Below the pieces are notes generated by a model. It did no database searches. It was not told where the DNA came from and was given only the letters and a program-made list of their open reading frames with translations. DNA of 64,000 nucleotides from Diabrotica undecimpunctata (taxonomy: Eukaryota > Arthropoda > Insecta > Coleoptera > Chrysomelidae). The translations under genes were made by a program, and so were the position numbers. The stretch is taken from NCBI RefSeq assembly GCF_040954645.1, contig NC_092807.1, forward strand, positions 80,848,017 to 80,912,016, in the 5' to 3' direction. Each line of letters begins with the position of its first letter. The first letter of the stretch is position 1. Positions 11,640 to 23,630 of this stretch are shown here, piece after piece.

Positions 11640-12490
11640 GTGTAGTCATTTTGTAGAATGACATAAAGATATTCTATTGTTTAAAAGGAATTTGTTTGAA
11701 TAGCTGGAACTAAAAAAAAAAAAATATATTTTAATTGTCATTCTGAAAAATGACAACAAAGTGTTTCAATGATCTGAATGGATTTATTTCAGTAGTTCTG
11801 ACTATTTGGGGCAAATTTATTTTATTCGTCATTCTGAAAAATTACAAATAAATGTTCTAATGTTCTGAATGGATTTTCAGTTCGTCATTCTGCAAAATGA
11901 CAAATAAATGTTTTAATGTTCTGAATGGATTTTCAGTTCGTCATTCTGAAAAATGACAAATAAATGTTCTAATGTTCTGAATGGATTTTCAGTTCGTCAT
12001 TCTGAAAAATGACAAATAAATGTTTTAATGTTCTGAATGGATTTTCAGTTCGTCATTCTGCAAAATGACAAATAAATGTTCTAATGTTCTGAATGGATTT
12101 TCAGTTCGTCATTCTGAAAAATGACAAATAAATGTTCTAATGTTCTGAATGGATTTTCAGTTCGTCATTCTGAAAAATGACAAATAAATGTTATAGTGTT
12201 CTGAATGGATTTTCAGTTCGTCATTCTGAAAAATGACAAATAAATGTTTTAATGTTCTGAATGGATATTCAGTTCACCATTCTGTAAAATGACACCCAAA
12301 TATTTTAATGTCTTGAATGAGTTTGTTTGAATAGCCGTAGCTATTCGAAACAAATTTATTCACATTGTCATTCTGAAAAATGACAGCCATATGTTTTAAT
12401 GTTTAAAAATGAGCTTGTATGGATAGGTGTAGCTATCTGAAACGAATTGATTTAGACTATGTCATTCTGCAGAATGATGGAGCCTTTCTA
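11640..12490. repeat. 56-bp minisatellite in the gypsy 3' non-coding region
   Basis: A tandem array with the motif CGTCATTCTGAAAAATGAC starting at 11883, 11939, 11995, 12051, 12107, 12163 and 12219, an exact 56-bp period. Diverged copies flank it from about 11647 to 12477. Each unit has a short palindrome, TCATT-CTGAAA-AATGA, able to form a hairpin. The central units differ from each other at only a few positions. Confidence 0.93.
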
Positions 12491-12581
12491 TAAATTGGCA
12501 TTCTTAATAATAAAGAACATATTATTTTTTTTTAATAGGTGTTGTACGATCGAGGACGGTCGTGACGTCAGGATGGTCGAA

Positions 12582-12918
12582 TGCAGTCACACTATTATCC
12601 TAATACGCTGATCAGCTTAAGTCACTAACTTCCTAATGTCCTAATCAGCTTAAGATGGAATACTGGTAGTTCTGTTATGACATTGTGAAGTCACACTCAA
12701 CTTCTAATACGGTGATTGGCTTGGGTCACTAATTACCTTATATGGTCACGAGTAGTTCGGTGATGACACATAAACACAGCGGAACGAGAGATAATAATTT
12801 GGTGTGATTTAATTATGACCATTGTGAACGAGTTTGATTTAATTTAATAAAATAGCTATATTTACGTAAATACGTGTTTTAACTATTTTAATAGACGATA
12901 CTATTTTAATAGACGATA
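12582..12918 (+). repeat. 3' LTR of gypsy element
   Basis: Direct copy of 7748-8084, same length and no difference seen. Followed by CTAT, the target-site duplicate. Confidence 0.95.
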
Positions 12919-12938
12919 CTATGTTCAGAGTCGAATTC

Positions 12939-13238
12939 CTTCATTAATTTAATCGAAGACGTTTCACTTTATATTTCTAAAGCTTCATCAGTTCTCTAAA
13001 ATACAACATATGGCAAAGAGTTTATAAGATATACAGGTGTTAATAGTTTATAACTTACAACTCAATATGTAGTATATTATCGATGTTATATATGTACTGT
13101 AAAATTTACTCAACATTTAAAACTAACTTAACAAAAAAAACACAGAAACTCTGTAGTTAATAATGTTCATATTCGAAGATATGAAGATTTAGAAATTTCA
13201 GACGGACATTTGGCTTCATTTAGAGATGTTTCTCCAAT
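12939..13238 (-). repeat. PLE1 left inverted arm (inner part)
   Basis: Reverse-complement match to 14313-14665, continuing the arm begun at 2185-2269. It shares TTTAATCGAAGACGTTTC and, at the inner end, GGACATTTGGCTTC. It is diverged by scattered substitutions and lacks the long TA expansion found in the right arm. Confidence 0.85.
12961..12991 (-). ncRNA. Hammerhead-ribozyme-like core, PLE1 left arm (sense to the element)
   Basis: On the minus strand: CTGATGA, a stem-II-like hairpin (GCTTTA paired with TATAAAG/T), then GAAAC. One stem-closing base is mutated relative to the right-arm copy. Hammerhead motifs in Penelope pseudo-LTRs are established. Self-cleavage by this copy is not shown, and I could not draw complete stems I and III. 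Confidence 0.5.
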
Positions 13239-13520
13239 GAAGACAAACAAAGCACTAATTTATTGGAATCTATGCAAACGACGTGACGCGATACCAAAAA
13301 TTTAAGAGCCATATGTCAACCAAAGTCCAATCCTTGTGAAGGTTTGAGACACAATTATGAACTTCTACGAGGGTCATTGAATAATTAGTTGGACGGATGG
13401 ATTTGTATGACGGAAATATTTGAGTTGTTTTTTATTATTTAAAACTTGGAAATATGGGGTGATTGTATTATTATTTTAAATGGAAAATAAGCCACATTTT
13501 AACTAACGAAATAATTGGAA

Positions 13521-14312
13521 TTATTTATTTCGTAAGATGAGAGAGTGGTAAACCGGGCTCAAATTGTCGATGTCGGTTCTTTTGTTTATTGCAGATGAGT
13601 TCTTGAGGATCTCACACATTTCAATAGAGGAGAGTTTCTGATGGTTATTTTGTTTCGCCAATATTTTGATATTTGGGAAGTCAATGTGATGTTTGGTGGA
13701 AATGTTGTCTTGTGCAAGGGCACAAGAGGGTTTGGAAAGTCTAATGTCACTTTTATGTGAAGTTATACGTCCTACAAGCGACCGACTGGTTTGGCCAATA
13801 TAGCAGGATTTACATTCAGAAGAGGGTATTTCATAGACAGTATTAGTATGCTCTAACGAACTTAGTGGAGTTTTAGACTTAGAGAATACCTTTCCAACCG
13901 TTTTGGTATATTTTAGGGATATTTTGACGGGTAAGTTTTTAAATAGTTTAGTAATCTTGTTCGTAATTTGTGGGAAGTAGGGAAGAGAAGCATATTTTAT
14001 GGCTGGTTCTGGGGTTAACGGGGAATTGTTCGTCTCTATACTATTGGATATGGAGGCTAGTATTGCACCGTTAGGTGCTTTCGAAATAGAGTGACCGTAG
14101 GTTTTAGAGAAAAGATATCTGTTGATGATGGATATGGCGTAAGAGTTATCAATGAGAATTTGAGTAAATCCAAAGATTCACTCTTGTACCGCGTATGGGT
14201 AAACGTGTGTACTCTAAAGCTAAGAGCTTGTACAAGGTTATGTTTGTATCTAATTGGGTGTGTAGAGTGGTAATTTAAGAACCGGTTGCTAGCCATTTCT
14301 TTCTTGTACGAA
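13521..14312 (-). pseudogene. Penelope-like RT C-terminus plus GIY-YIG endonuclease (PLE1)
   Basis: Minus-strand relic of a Penelope-type polyprotein. The start, just inside the right arm, reads MASNRFLNYHSTHP and YKHNLVQALSFR, a conserved segment after the RT palm. After frame changes near 14060-14100 one frame reads LPYFPQITNKITKLF, then VYEIPSSECKSCYIGQTSRS (GIY-YIG with YIGQ at 13794-13802) and RITSHKSDIRLSKPSCALAQ, ending at 13521. GIY-YIG endonucleases in PLEs nick the target DNA. The N-terminal RT, including its catalytic Asp residues, is absent, so the copy is 5'-truncated. Confidence 0.88.
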
Positions 14313-14442
14313 ACATCTCTAAACGAAGCCAAATGTCCGTTTGAAATTTCTAAATCTTTGTATCTTCGAATATGAACATTATTAACTGCAGTTTGTGTGT
14401 TTTTTTGGTAAGTTAGTTTTAAATGTTGAGTAAATTTTACAG

Positions 14443-14446
<4 letters not shown>

Positions 14447-14520
<74 letters not shown>
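14447..14520. repeat. (TA)n expansion inside PLE1 right arm
   Basis: About 37 TA units. At the matching site of the left arm (about 13086-13096) only a few are present. Confidence 0.95.
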
Positions 14521-14521
<1 letters not shown>

Positions 14522-14610
14522 CATCGATTATATACTAATATTGGTTGTAAGTTATGAACTATAAACACCTGTATATCTTATAAACCCTTTGCCATCTGTA
14601 TTTTAGAGAA

Positions 14611-14642
14611 CTGATGAAGCTTTAGAAAATATAAAGCGAAAC
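14611..14642 (+). ncRNA. Hammerhead-ribozyme-like core, PLE1 right arm
   Basis: CTGATGA, then a perfect 6-bp hairpin stem GCTTTA/TAAAGC in the stem II position, then GAAAC: the conserved hammerhead core order. The flanking stems needed for cleavage are not obvious by eye. The family context (Penelope) makes a ribozyme origin likely. Activity is unknown. Confidence 0.58.
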
Positions 14643-14770
14643 GTCTTCGATTAAACTAATGAAGTAGTCGACTTCTTTTTTTTATTGCCAACCTGAATGA
14701 TCGATTAAACCTCTGAATTCACTAGTTGAATACTTTTGAAATATAAATTGACGGTCGTAGTCTCTTTACA

Positions 14771-15088
<318 letters not shown>

Positions 15089-15118
15089 AAGAAATTTAAT
15101 CTTTGCAGATTAGTTAAA

Positions 15119-15477
15119 TAGTAAACTCTTAAATATTGGGGAAATCTGCAAGAAATACTCTAATGTGTATCAATTGTTTCGCCGAACGTTTTCGCCAAAG
15201 AGAATTAATTTGGCTTCTTCAGGGCTGAAAGAGAATAAATTATAATTAGCTACCATATATTATCTATTAAAACATTATTGATCTTACCGTAACTTAGAAT
15301 TGTAGAGTTAGAATATTAAAAAACTTTGCTAGTAACATAGTGGTGTTTTTTGTTACTATGTGCAAAAAAAGTTTTTTTATAAGGATTGAAATGTATGGTA
15401 GCTTCGAACTTGACACGTAAAGGCTTACCCAAGGTTAATCGAAAAACCCAATGCAACTACATTTAAAAGGAGGTAAT
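15119..15477 (-). repeat. PLE2 left inverted arm
   Basis: Reads as the exact reverse complement of 16430-16788, including ATTGTTTCGCC-type sequence near 15173 and ACATTTAAAAGGAGGTAATT at the inner end. Confidence 0.93.
15189..15222 (-). ncRNA. Hammerhead-ribozyme-like core, PLE2 left arm
   Basis: Minus-strand copy of the core described at 16685-16718: CTGAAGA, stem GCCAAA/TTTGGC, GAAAA. Confidence 0.52.
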
Positions 15478-16126
15478 TTTAATACTATCCATGACGAAGA
15501 TATTTCACCTTCCTTCGCGACTAACAATGCTGATCCTGATGTCTTAAGTGGGAACCCAGTCTCGGATACTCCTATAAACAAATATTTTTCATTACCATAT
15601 TTCAGAGATATCACTCCGGGGTTAACAAGGATTCTGAAAAGTGTTGAAAATAGCTTTGGCAATAATAATAACAACATTAAACTTAATGTAGCTTGTAGAT
15701 CAGCCCTAACCATTAATAATCTTTATTCTAAGATAAAAGATAAGACTCCCATAGATAGGCTTAGTAATATTGTCTACAACATTCCATGTCTCTCTTGCAA
15801 CAATTCCTACATCGGTCAAATCACGTATTACACTACACAAAAGTGATTCTCGAATTCACCCTGACCGTTGTGCATTAGCCAAACATGTCCATTCCACTGG
15901 TCATCTCATGGACTATACTAACACCACAATTCTCCACCGTGAGAACAATAAATCTAAAAGAGAGTTCATTGAAATGTCTTATATTTTCCTTAACGATTTC
16001 TCCATTAATGTTAAGAGTGACATCAAGAATCTAAGCGATATATACCACCTGTTACTTAAATCAGATACCAAGAACAATACTATATCACAGATTACTAACT
16101 TGACTGATATATCCATTAACAACTAA
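15451..16126 (+). pseudogene. Penelope-like C-terminal domain with GIY-YIG (PLE2), broken
   Basis: Linker sequence YFSLPYFRDITPGLTRIL is followed by NIVYNIPCLSCNNSYIGQ, a GIY-YIG core (N-P-C and Y-I-G). A frameshift near 15800-15845 breaks the frame, which resumes with HKSDSRIHPDRCALAKHVH and REFIEMSYI, the rest of the domain including the conserved His-rich segment and Glu. It ends at a stop at 16124-16126. No RT palm is present upstream. The start lies inside or just after the left arm, so the first residues are not native. Same protein family as 13521-14312 but only distantly similar in sequence. Confidence 0.86.
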
Positions 16127-16429
16127 CATACCTTTATAATTAATTTTCATTAACAAAAAATATATAACATTCCCTTGCTTTTCTTAGATACGTCTCAATA
16201 AGATTCAATAATACATGAACAATATAATATAATTAAATAAAGAAAATCAAAATAATATTTCCCTTTACTGGGATTTAAATTCATTCGTTTTTTACCAATG
16301 AACCTTAACGACATAAAGATTCATACGAACTAATAATGAAGTTGTCAGCGCTTGCGTTCTGGCTTAAACAGAACCTCACTTTTAACTATCTAAAAATCAA
16401 AAATTTAGTTATTGCCGACATTTCAAAGA

Positions 16430-18072
<1,643 letters not shown>

Positions 18073-18084
18073 ATGGAGCCAATG

Positions 18085-18425
18085 GAATTTTCTGGTACAA
18101 AAGATGTTACGGTACCTAAGCTAGAGCTGATTTTACGCAAAAGTAAAGAGTCAGCGATATTACGTCAGTTATATATCAGTGCATCAGATGGACACTTTGG
18201 TATTACGAGGACGATACAAAAGGCTCAAGAAGGGTTCTATTGGGTGAATAGCAAAGAAGATGTAAGAAAATAATGCGAAAATGTAAATTGTGTACAACGG
18301 GCAACGGTTCAGTTGGTAAACAGAGAGAGCACCCATAAAACAGTTCAATGTTGGCAGTCATAGGAAGAGAGTAGCCAGTGGTATTACAGGACTGTTTCCA
18401 GAAGCGGATATCCTGGTAGCGAACG
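18085..18425 (+). pseudogene. Gypsy integrase fragment
   Basis: Reads LRQLYISASDGHFGITRTIQ and GFYWVNSKEDVRK, the zinc-binding region of gypsy integrases (the His of DGHFG, then the paired Cys region CENVNC after a stop codon). Further on, GLFPEADIL resembles the start of the catalytic core. It contains at least one stop and frame changes. Only this part of the element is recognisable. It is a different gypsy lineage from the element at 7.7-12.9 kb, judged by the sequence around the zinc domain. Confidence 0.75.
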
Positions 18426-18429
18426 AAGA

Positions 18430-19001
18430 AAGAAATTTTGAAATAAAACTTTTCCAAAACGTAGTGCTCATTGATTGGTACCAATATGATCAAAACAACA
18501 CACTTGCATTTTCAGTCAAATGAAATTGACAAATGATTAAATTGAGCGATGGATAAATATTTTTTAAAATTATACCTAAACATCAAAAATTTTGAAATCA
18601 GTACACTCATTTATTCGTAATGGCCTATCTATCGGTTGTAAGTGAAAACAACAGCCAGACCTCCGATTATTTGATATTGGGTTTTGAAGTCCGTCTACTG
18701 TGTCACCTTAAGTTGACTACAGCAAGAATACTAATTAAAAGGAACTTTAAGATAACCGACCGTTGGTCAGAAGATGGAAGAAGATTGCACCACCTTCCTT
18801 CCAGAATATGCCATGTATTATAAGCAAGCCAGAGGGTTTCAACTAACCAAGACGAATTTGGACCTCACTGAATAGAATAAAAATAAACTGTGGTAGGTGG
18901 TGCGATTTACTTTTCAAGTGGGAAAAAATAATTTTCTTCTTCCTCTCCTAATTACGATTTCGGAGCAGCAAAACAAAAGGCTGCAAAAGACAAGTAGTCG
19001 A
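18430..19001. other. Stretch without a recognised gene
   Basis: Contains a 67-codon ORF at 18620-18823 that may be more of the gypsy fragment but has no motif I can defend. The remainder is AT-rich. Confidence 0.4.
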
Positions 19002-19012
19002 GGAATGCCCGA
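19002..19012. repeat. Target-site duplication, 5' side of Jockey LINE
   Basis: GGAATGCCCGA, repeated exactly at 24315-24325 directly after the element's (TTGC)n tail. Confidence 0.75.
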
Positions 19013-19451
19013 CGTAGTTCAGCATCAGCCGCTGAACAGAACTGACGTGGAGTAGAAGCGACACCTGAATATCCACTAGAGGCCACTAGAGGTAAAAGCC
19101 TATGCCGAGACAAAGCTGAACCGGGGAGTTTTGTATTAATCGAATCCTCACGGAGACCAAAATCGAGGCATAGGCAAGTGAAACAGTAAACAGGCTTAGC
19201 CCGTCGGGACACTCGCTGTGCTACAATTTGGATGACACTGTGAGGTGTAATATTTTAGTATTACACCTGGCAGAGACCGTCCCAAAGTCAGGGAGGTGAG
19301 AAATTCAAGAGGATCTCACTCTAGTTCTGCCTAGAGCGTGAACTTCCGAGTAAAGGTACTGGGTGGTACCCAGAAGCCGTGCTGACAACGGGTCAGACCG
19401 TCAAAAAATAAGCTTTCCTCCAAAGGTTAGGACTTCCACCCATACGCGAAA

Positions 19452-21195
19452 ATGGATCGCTCACGATCCCCAGCCGGTCGAAAGACCACTCCAAGCCCCA
19501 ATGGTTATAGCTGGAGCTACAAACTCAACTATAACATCTATGATGCACTCCTAAAAGACCAGGACACGAATTACGAGATCTTAGAAGATCTCCCCACCGA
19601 GGACATAGACCAAAGGGACTTCAAACGCCCCAAAACTAAGAAAAAGAGGACAAAAGACCGCGCGGAGGGAAACCGCGAAAAAGAAATGTACACCACGGAC
19701 GACGATGTACTCCTCGATAAACGAGCCACAACAAAAAGGATGAGACAAAGGAGCAGTGAGGACGAAAAGTCCGAACTGGCAAAGATGAAGTCGCTATTGA
19801 AAGAAAAGGATGCCGAAATAACAGCACTAAAACAAAAAATAGAAGAACTGCAGGATACGATAGTAGCCAAAGAACAATAATTGGCCACATTGACTCAAAG
19901 TTCCAAGAACTTAGCAATGGAAACGAAAACACAAAACCTAAGAAGGCAACAGAAACATCCCCAAAAAAGAGCAGCAAAGAAGATACCTGGGAAACCCAGG
20001 CCAAAAAGGCGTCAAAAATCTGGAAAGTCCGGGAATAATCCCAAAGACAAAAACAACCACAGAAAAGTCCACGGGAACAATCCCAAAGACAAAAACGACC
20101 ACAGAGAAGACAAAAAAGAAAACACAAGAAGAAGAACACAAAAACAGCAAGAAAAAGGCCGTGAAGGAAGACTTCCCTCCGCTAGCGACCCCTAGTGCAA
20201 CAGCACCAGAGAGTCATCAGGAGAAATATGCGCGCGCTGACTCCTTGTCAAGCACAAGCAATGGAAACCGTCGGAGAGCCAACCAGAAAACACGATAAAC
20301 CAACGTGGAAGCCAAAGCCGCCTATAATTAAATTACAGAGCGTCAACCAGACACGAGCAATACTAGACATTGCTCAGAAAAAGAAGGTGATAACGTCGAA
20401 TAGACTTTCGAGAAGCGGACGGGAAACTTTAATCCAAGCGAAAAGTCCAGAAGATTACGGGACTGTGGTAAAAATCATAGAGGAGTATAATCAAAAAACA
20501 CCTATACAATGGATTGCCTTTCCACTAGAGGAAGACATAAAACCAAGTATGGTTTTAAGAGGACTACCTCCAAACACAGATGTTACAGAAATGTTCAATA
20601 CTCTCAAAGAAGAGTATGATATCGAATGTGAATCGATAAAGAACATGATTTCCAGAAAGAGAGACAAAAGAAATCTACCAATGTTTGTGCTGACACTGGA
20701 GAAAGAGAACGTGGAAAAAGCCAGGCGCATCACTAATCTGATGCATATGAAGGTCCAGATCGAGTACCTCAGAAAAGCAACTGGGCCCACGCAGTATTTC
20801 CACTACCAAGGGTACCACCACGCGCAGAGAGCATGCTTTAAGACACCTCGATGCGTACGATGCGGAGAAAATCACTCCACAAGAAATTGCCAAATGCCCC
20901 GAGAACAGAAGGCAAAATGTGCCAACTGCAATGGAAAACACCCGGCAAACTTCAGAGGATGCCCCAGATGTCCAACCTGGGGAAGAAAACAACCACAAAG
21001 ACAACAAGCCCCGCAAAAAAGGCCGCAACAAACATCAAGCGGAACTTCCTACGCACAGGCAGCGAAGAACATCACGAAGAGAACACCATCTTGATCTCGA
21101 AACAACAGCAAGACGGAATAGTGAACTCAGTTAAGGAACTGGTCACTAGAATTGTACATGAGGCGATCGCAGACATAAAGCTAGCACTGAACTAG
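19452..21195 (+). pseudogene. Jockey ORF1 (gag-like protein), broken
   Basis: Start ATG 19452 (MDRSRSPAGRKTTPSPNGYS). An N-terminal charged region ends in a coiled coil (LAKMKSLLKEKDAEITALKQ, to 19877), then an in-frame TAA at 19878. The natural continuation is in another frame (DTWETQAKKASKIW, AVKEDFPPLATPS, to about 20296). The next frame (to 21094) carries the pre-zinc-knuckle domain (FPLEEDIKPSMVLRGLPPNT) and zinc knuckles CVRCGENHSTRNC and CANCNGKHPANFRGC, typical of Jockey-clade gag. A last frame shift leads to a helical C-terminus ending at 21195. At least three reading-frame breaks. ORF2 starts immediately afterwards. Confidence 0.87.
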
Positions 21196-21983
21196 TGCAA
21201 GCAAATAGGGGACACTTGAGGATAGGCTGCTGGAACCCAGGAGGCATAAGAACCAACCAGAATATACTGGACGAACTGGTCAATAGATATGAAATGGATG
21301 TCGTGGCAATACAGGAAACAAAGCTCACGAACAACATCAACATCAAGTTTCCGGGCTACGACATATACAGGAACGATAACACAGCAAGATCAGGTGGCAC
21401 AACAATATTAGTGAAAAAAGGCATAGGTCATATCAGAATTCTAATACCACAACTAAAGACTATGCAAGCAACAACAGTAAGAATACAAATGAGGCAAGGA
21501 GACATAGACATTGTAGTAGCAAGAAACCTGGGACTACAAACAGAATTACAAACATTAAACGAAGGCACAACGGACCACATCCCCATCCTTTTAGATCTAG
21601 GAAAGTGGGAAGAGGAAAGTACAATCAAAAGTGTTAAATAGAAAACAAAGTGGACGAACTTTAAAAGACTCGTAAGTACTGGAATAAATATAGTTCCAGT
21701 GATAGACAACCCACGAGAAATAGAAGACAGAGTCCTAGAGTTGGAAAACATCATCCAACAAGCACTCAGTAACAGCACTACAGAAGAAAAAGTAGAAATT
21801 CGCACGGGAAGATTTAAGAATATACCGCAAGAAATAAAAGATTTGATAAGGGAAAAGAACAGAGCAAAGCAGACAGCAAGAAGGACAAGGAACCAGGAGG
21901 ACAAAAATAGAGCAAATAGGTTAAACAGAGAGGTCAAAACAGCACTAAAACAACACCGTAGTAAAACTTATAAAACCACATAA
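21195..21983 (+). pseudogene. Jockey ORF2 endonuclease, internally deleted
   Basis: Begins LRIGCWNPGGIRTNQ and MDVVAIQETKL (catalytic Glu), then RSGGTTILVKKGI. After DIDIVVA it jumps to TELQTLNEGTTDHIPILLDL. The middle of the APE domain, including the GDFN motif, is therefore missing (about 110 residues compared with typical Jockey elements, from family knowledge). An in-frame TAG at 21639 precedes a linker with basic helices (to 21983). The final D-H motif (TDHIPI) is retained. Inactive as an endonuclease. Confidence 0.87.
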
Positions 21984-23630
21984 GAGATATGAAGGAAGAA
22001 GGACCAAATATTCAAAATATTTTGAGGCTTCAGAGAATACTGAGAAATAACAGAAAGCCAATTCGTCCATTACACGGAGAAAACGAAATAGTCTACACTA
22101 AAGTAGAAAAAGCAGAGGTAATGAGAAGTACTCTCTCACGAGAGTGTACATTAAATTACCACCCAGACGAGGATATCGACTTCATAGAAGAAGTCGAAAA
22201 ACAAAGAGAAAGACCCGAAAATCCAAACGAAATCATCCCTCCTACATCACTGAAGGAGTTAAACGAGCTAATTAAAAACAACTCGCCGAAAAAGGCACCT
22301 GGTCCAGATCAAATAACGAACAGAGCTCTAAAATACTTACCAGCGAGAGCCATAGTATATTTAACAAATATAATCAATGCGATGCTAAGATTCAAGAAAT
22401 TCCCAAACAAATGGAAAGAGGCCCATGTCATAATGTTACCAAAGCCCGGAAAAAACAGCACATTTCCGCAAAACTACAGGCCAATAAGCTTGCCACCTGC
22501 AATCAGCAAGATTGTAGGGAGAGTAATACTCAGTAGACTCCAAGCTGAAACAGATAGACTAGATATAATACCCGAAGCCCAATTCGGTTTTAGATCAGAA
22601 CACTCCAGTGAACTACACGTACTCAGATTAACAGAGTACATAGCAGCTGGATTTAATGATAAACAATACACAGGAGCTGCCTTCCTAGATTTAAGCAAAG
22701 CTTTTGACAGAGTCTGACATAAAGGAATAATCTATAAAATGAGAAGATACGGCTACAGCGGAGCAATGACAAGACTAATCTCTTCGTACTTGAGCAATCG
22801 TAGTTTCAGAGTTCGAATAGAAGTCCTATCTGAACTCGGGAACCCTAAGGCTGGAGTGCCACAGGGAGCGGTACTGTCGCCTCTACTGTACACGATATAC
22901 ACAGCAGATATACCTAGAACACCAGGTACATTACTAAGCCTCTTTGCCGACGACACAGCGATAGCGGCCAAACACAGAAATAAAAAAAATAGCGGTAAAC
23001 AACTTACAAACAGCGCTAGATGACATAGAAGAATGAAGTTTAAAATGAAAAATCGCTATAAACTCCGAAAAGACACAGGCTGTACTTTTCAAAAAGAGGC
23101 ACCAACAACCAGAAGAACAGGTGAGTGTGCAAGACAATTCCATCGAGTGGAAAAGCGAAGCAAAATACCTCGGAGTAATCATGGACAAAGGTTTAACGTT
23201 TAGTAAACACGTAGACGCTACAATACAAAAAGTCAATAAGGCAAGAGCATCAATAAGAGGCTTAGCGGGAAGAAAAAGCAAACTCAGAATAAAAACCAAA
23301 ATAAGATTAATAAATAGTATAATTCTTCCTATACTAACATATGCATCTCTCGCATGGGAACACATATATGTAACACAACAAAAAAGAAAATACAAGCGGC
23401 ACATAACAGCAGCCTAAGACAAGCAGTCAACGTACCGAGATACGTTGCAGAATGATTTCTCTTCAGAGAATTACAACAAATTAGAGTGACTGATATAATG
23501 AAGGAAAAAGCAAGGACAAAGTTCGCGCAGATAGAGAACCATCCTAGTCACATATTGCGAGAGATCATGAGGTACGACGCTTTCCACAGATGGAAGCATA
23601 AGAGACCCAAACAACAAATAGTAGAATAAA
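21984..23630 (+). pseudogene. Jockey ORF2 reverse transcriptase, broken
   Basis: Motifs in order: KKAPGPDQITNRALK, NYRPISLPPAISKIVGRVI, PEAQFGFRSEHSSELHVLRL, AAFLDLSKAFDRV, AGVPQGAVLSPLLYTIYTAD, SLFADDTAIAAK (catalytic FADD) and KYLGVIMDKGLTFSKHV. A TGA at 22715 replaces the Trp that normally follows DRV. A frameshift near 22985 and others after 23390 break the thumb and C-terminus, where YVAE, FRELQQIRVTDIM and HPSHILREIMRYDAF can still be read. Catalytic residues survive, so inactivation came from the scattered breaks. Confidence 0.9.

Larger units (their letters stand above)
7748..12918 (+). mobile_element. Ty3/gypsy LTR retrotransposon lacking the reverse transcriptase core
   Basis: Two 337-bp direct LTRs (7748-8084 and 12582-12918) read as identical. 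CTAT occurs immediately before the first (7744-7747) and after the second (12919-12922), a 4-bp target duplication. Internal order is gag, zinc knuckles, protease, RT N-terminus, RNase H, integrase, which is the gypsy order. Most of RT is deleted at about 9870-9880. A 56-bp tandem array fills the 3' non-coding region. I could not recognise a standard tRNA primer site after the 5' LTR or a clear polypurine tract before the 3' LTR. Confidence 0.93.
2271..12938 (-). mobile_element. I-type non-LTR retrotransposon (LINE), interrupted by gypsy at 7748-12918
   Basis: Minus-strand LINE whose 3' A-rich tail is the T run at 2271-2281. Body order from 5' to 3' on the minus strand is gag-like ORF1, APE endonuclease, RT, RNase H and a C-terminal Cys/His motif, the layout of the I group. 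CTTCATTAATTT occurs at both edges (2262-2273 and 12939-12950), giving a target-site duplication of at least 12 bp. The flanking PLE1 arm is continuous across it. Only about 20 bp of 5' sequence remain beyond the gypsy insertion (12919-12938), so the gypsy element landed almost at the LINE's 5' end. Confidence 0.85.
2185..14748 (-). mobile_element. Penelope-like element 1 (PLE1), interrupted by a nested I-type LINE and gypsy element
   Basis: The outermost unit of a nest. Its left inverted arm is split: 2185-2269 lies left of the I-type LINE and 12939-13238 lies right of it. Together they match the right arm 14313-14748 in reverse complement. Between the arms, on the minus strand, is a Penelope-type RT C-terminus plus GIY-YIG domain (13521-14312). 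Each arm carries a hammerhead-like core. Removing 2271-12938 restores a continuous left arm. The element is 5'-truncated within RT. Paired pseudo-LTRs, including inverted ones, are a known Penelope arrangement. Confidence 0.82.
14313..14748 (+). repeat. PLE1 right inverted arm
   Basis: Partner of 2185-2269 plus 12939-13238. Contains a hammerhead-like core (14611-14642) and a TA expansion (14447-14520) absent from the partner. The outer end, CACTAGTTGAATACTTTTG, matches the left arm's outer end in reverse complement. Confidence 0.88.

Noticed and set aside
11640..12490. CRISPR-like array
   Set aside because: The 56-bp units are contiguous with no unique spacers, lie inside an LTR element, and the genome is eukaryotic. 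The ~121-bp array at 47.3-48.5 kb is rejected for the same reasons.
19571..20150. Minus-strand ORFs rich in Phe, Leu and Ser over the Jockey gag
   Set aside because: Shadows of the Lys/Glu-rich gag on the plus strand.
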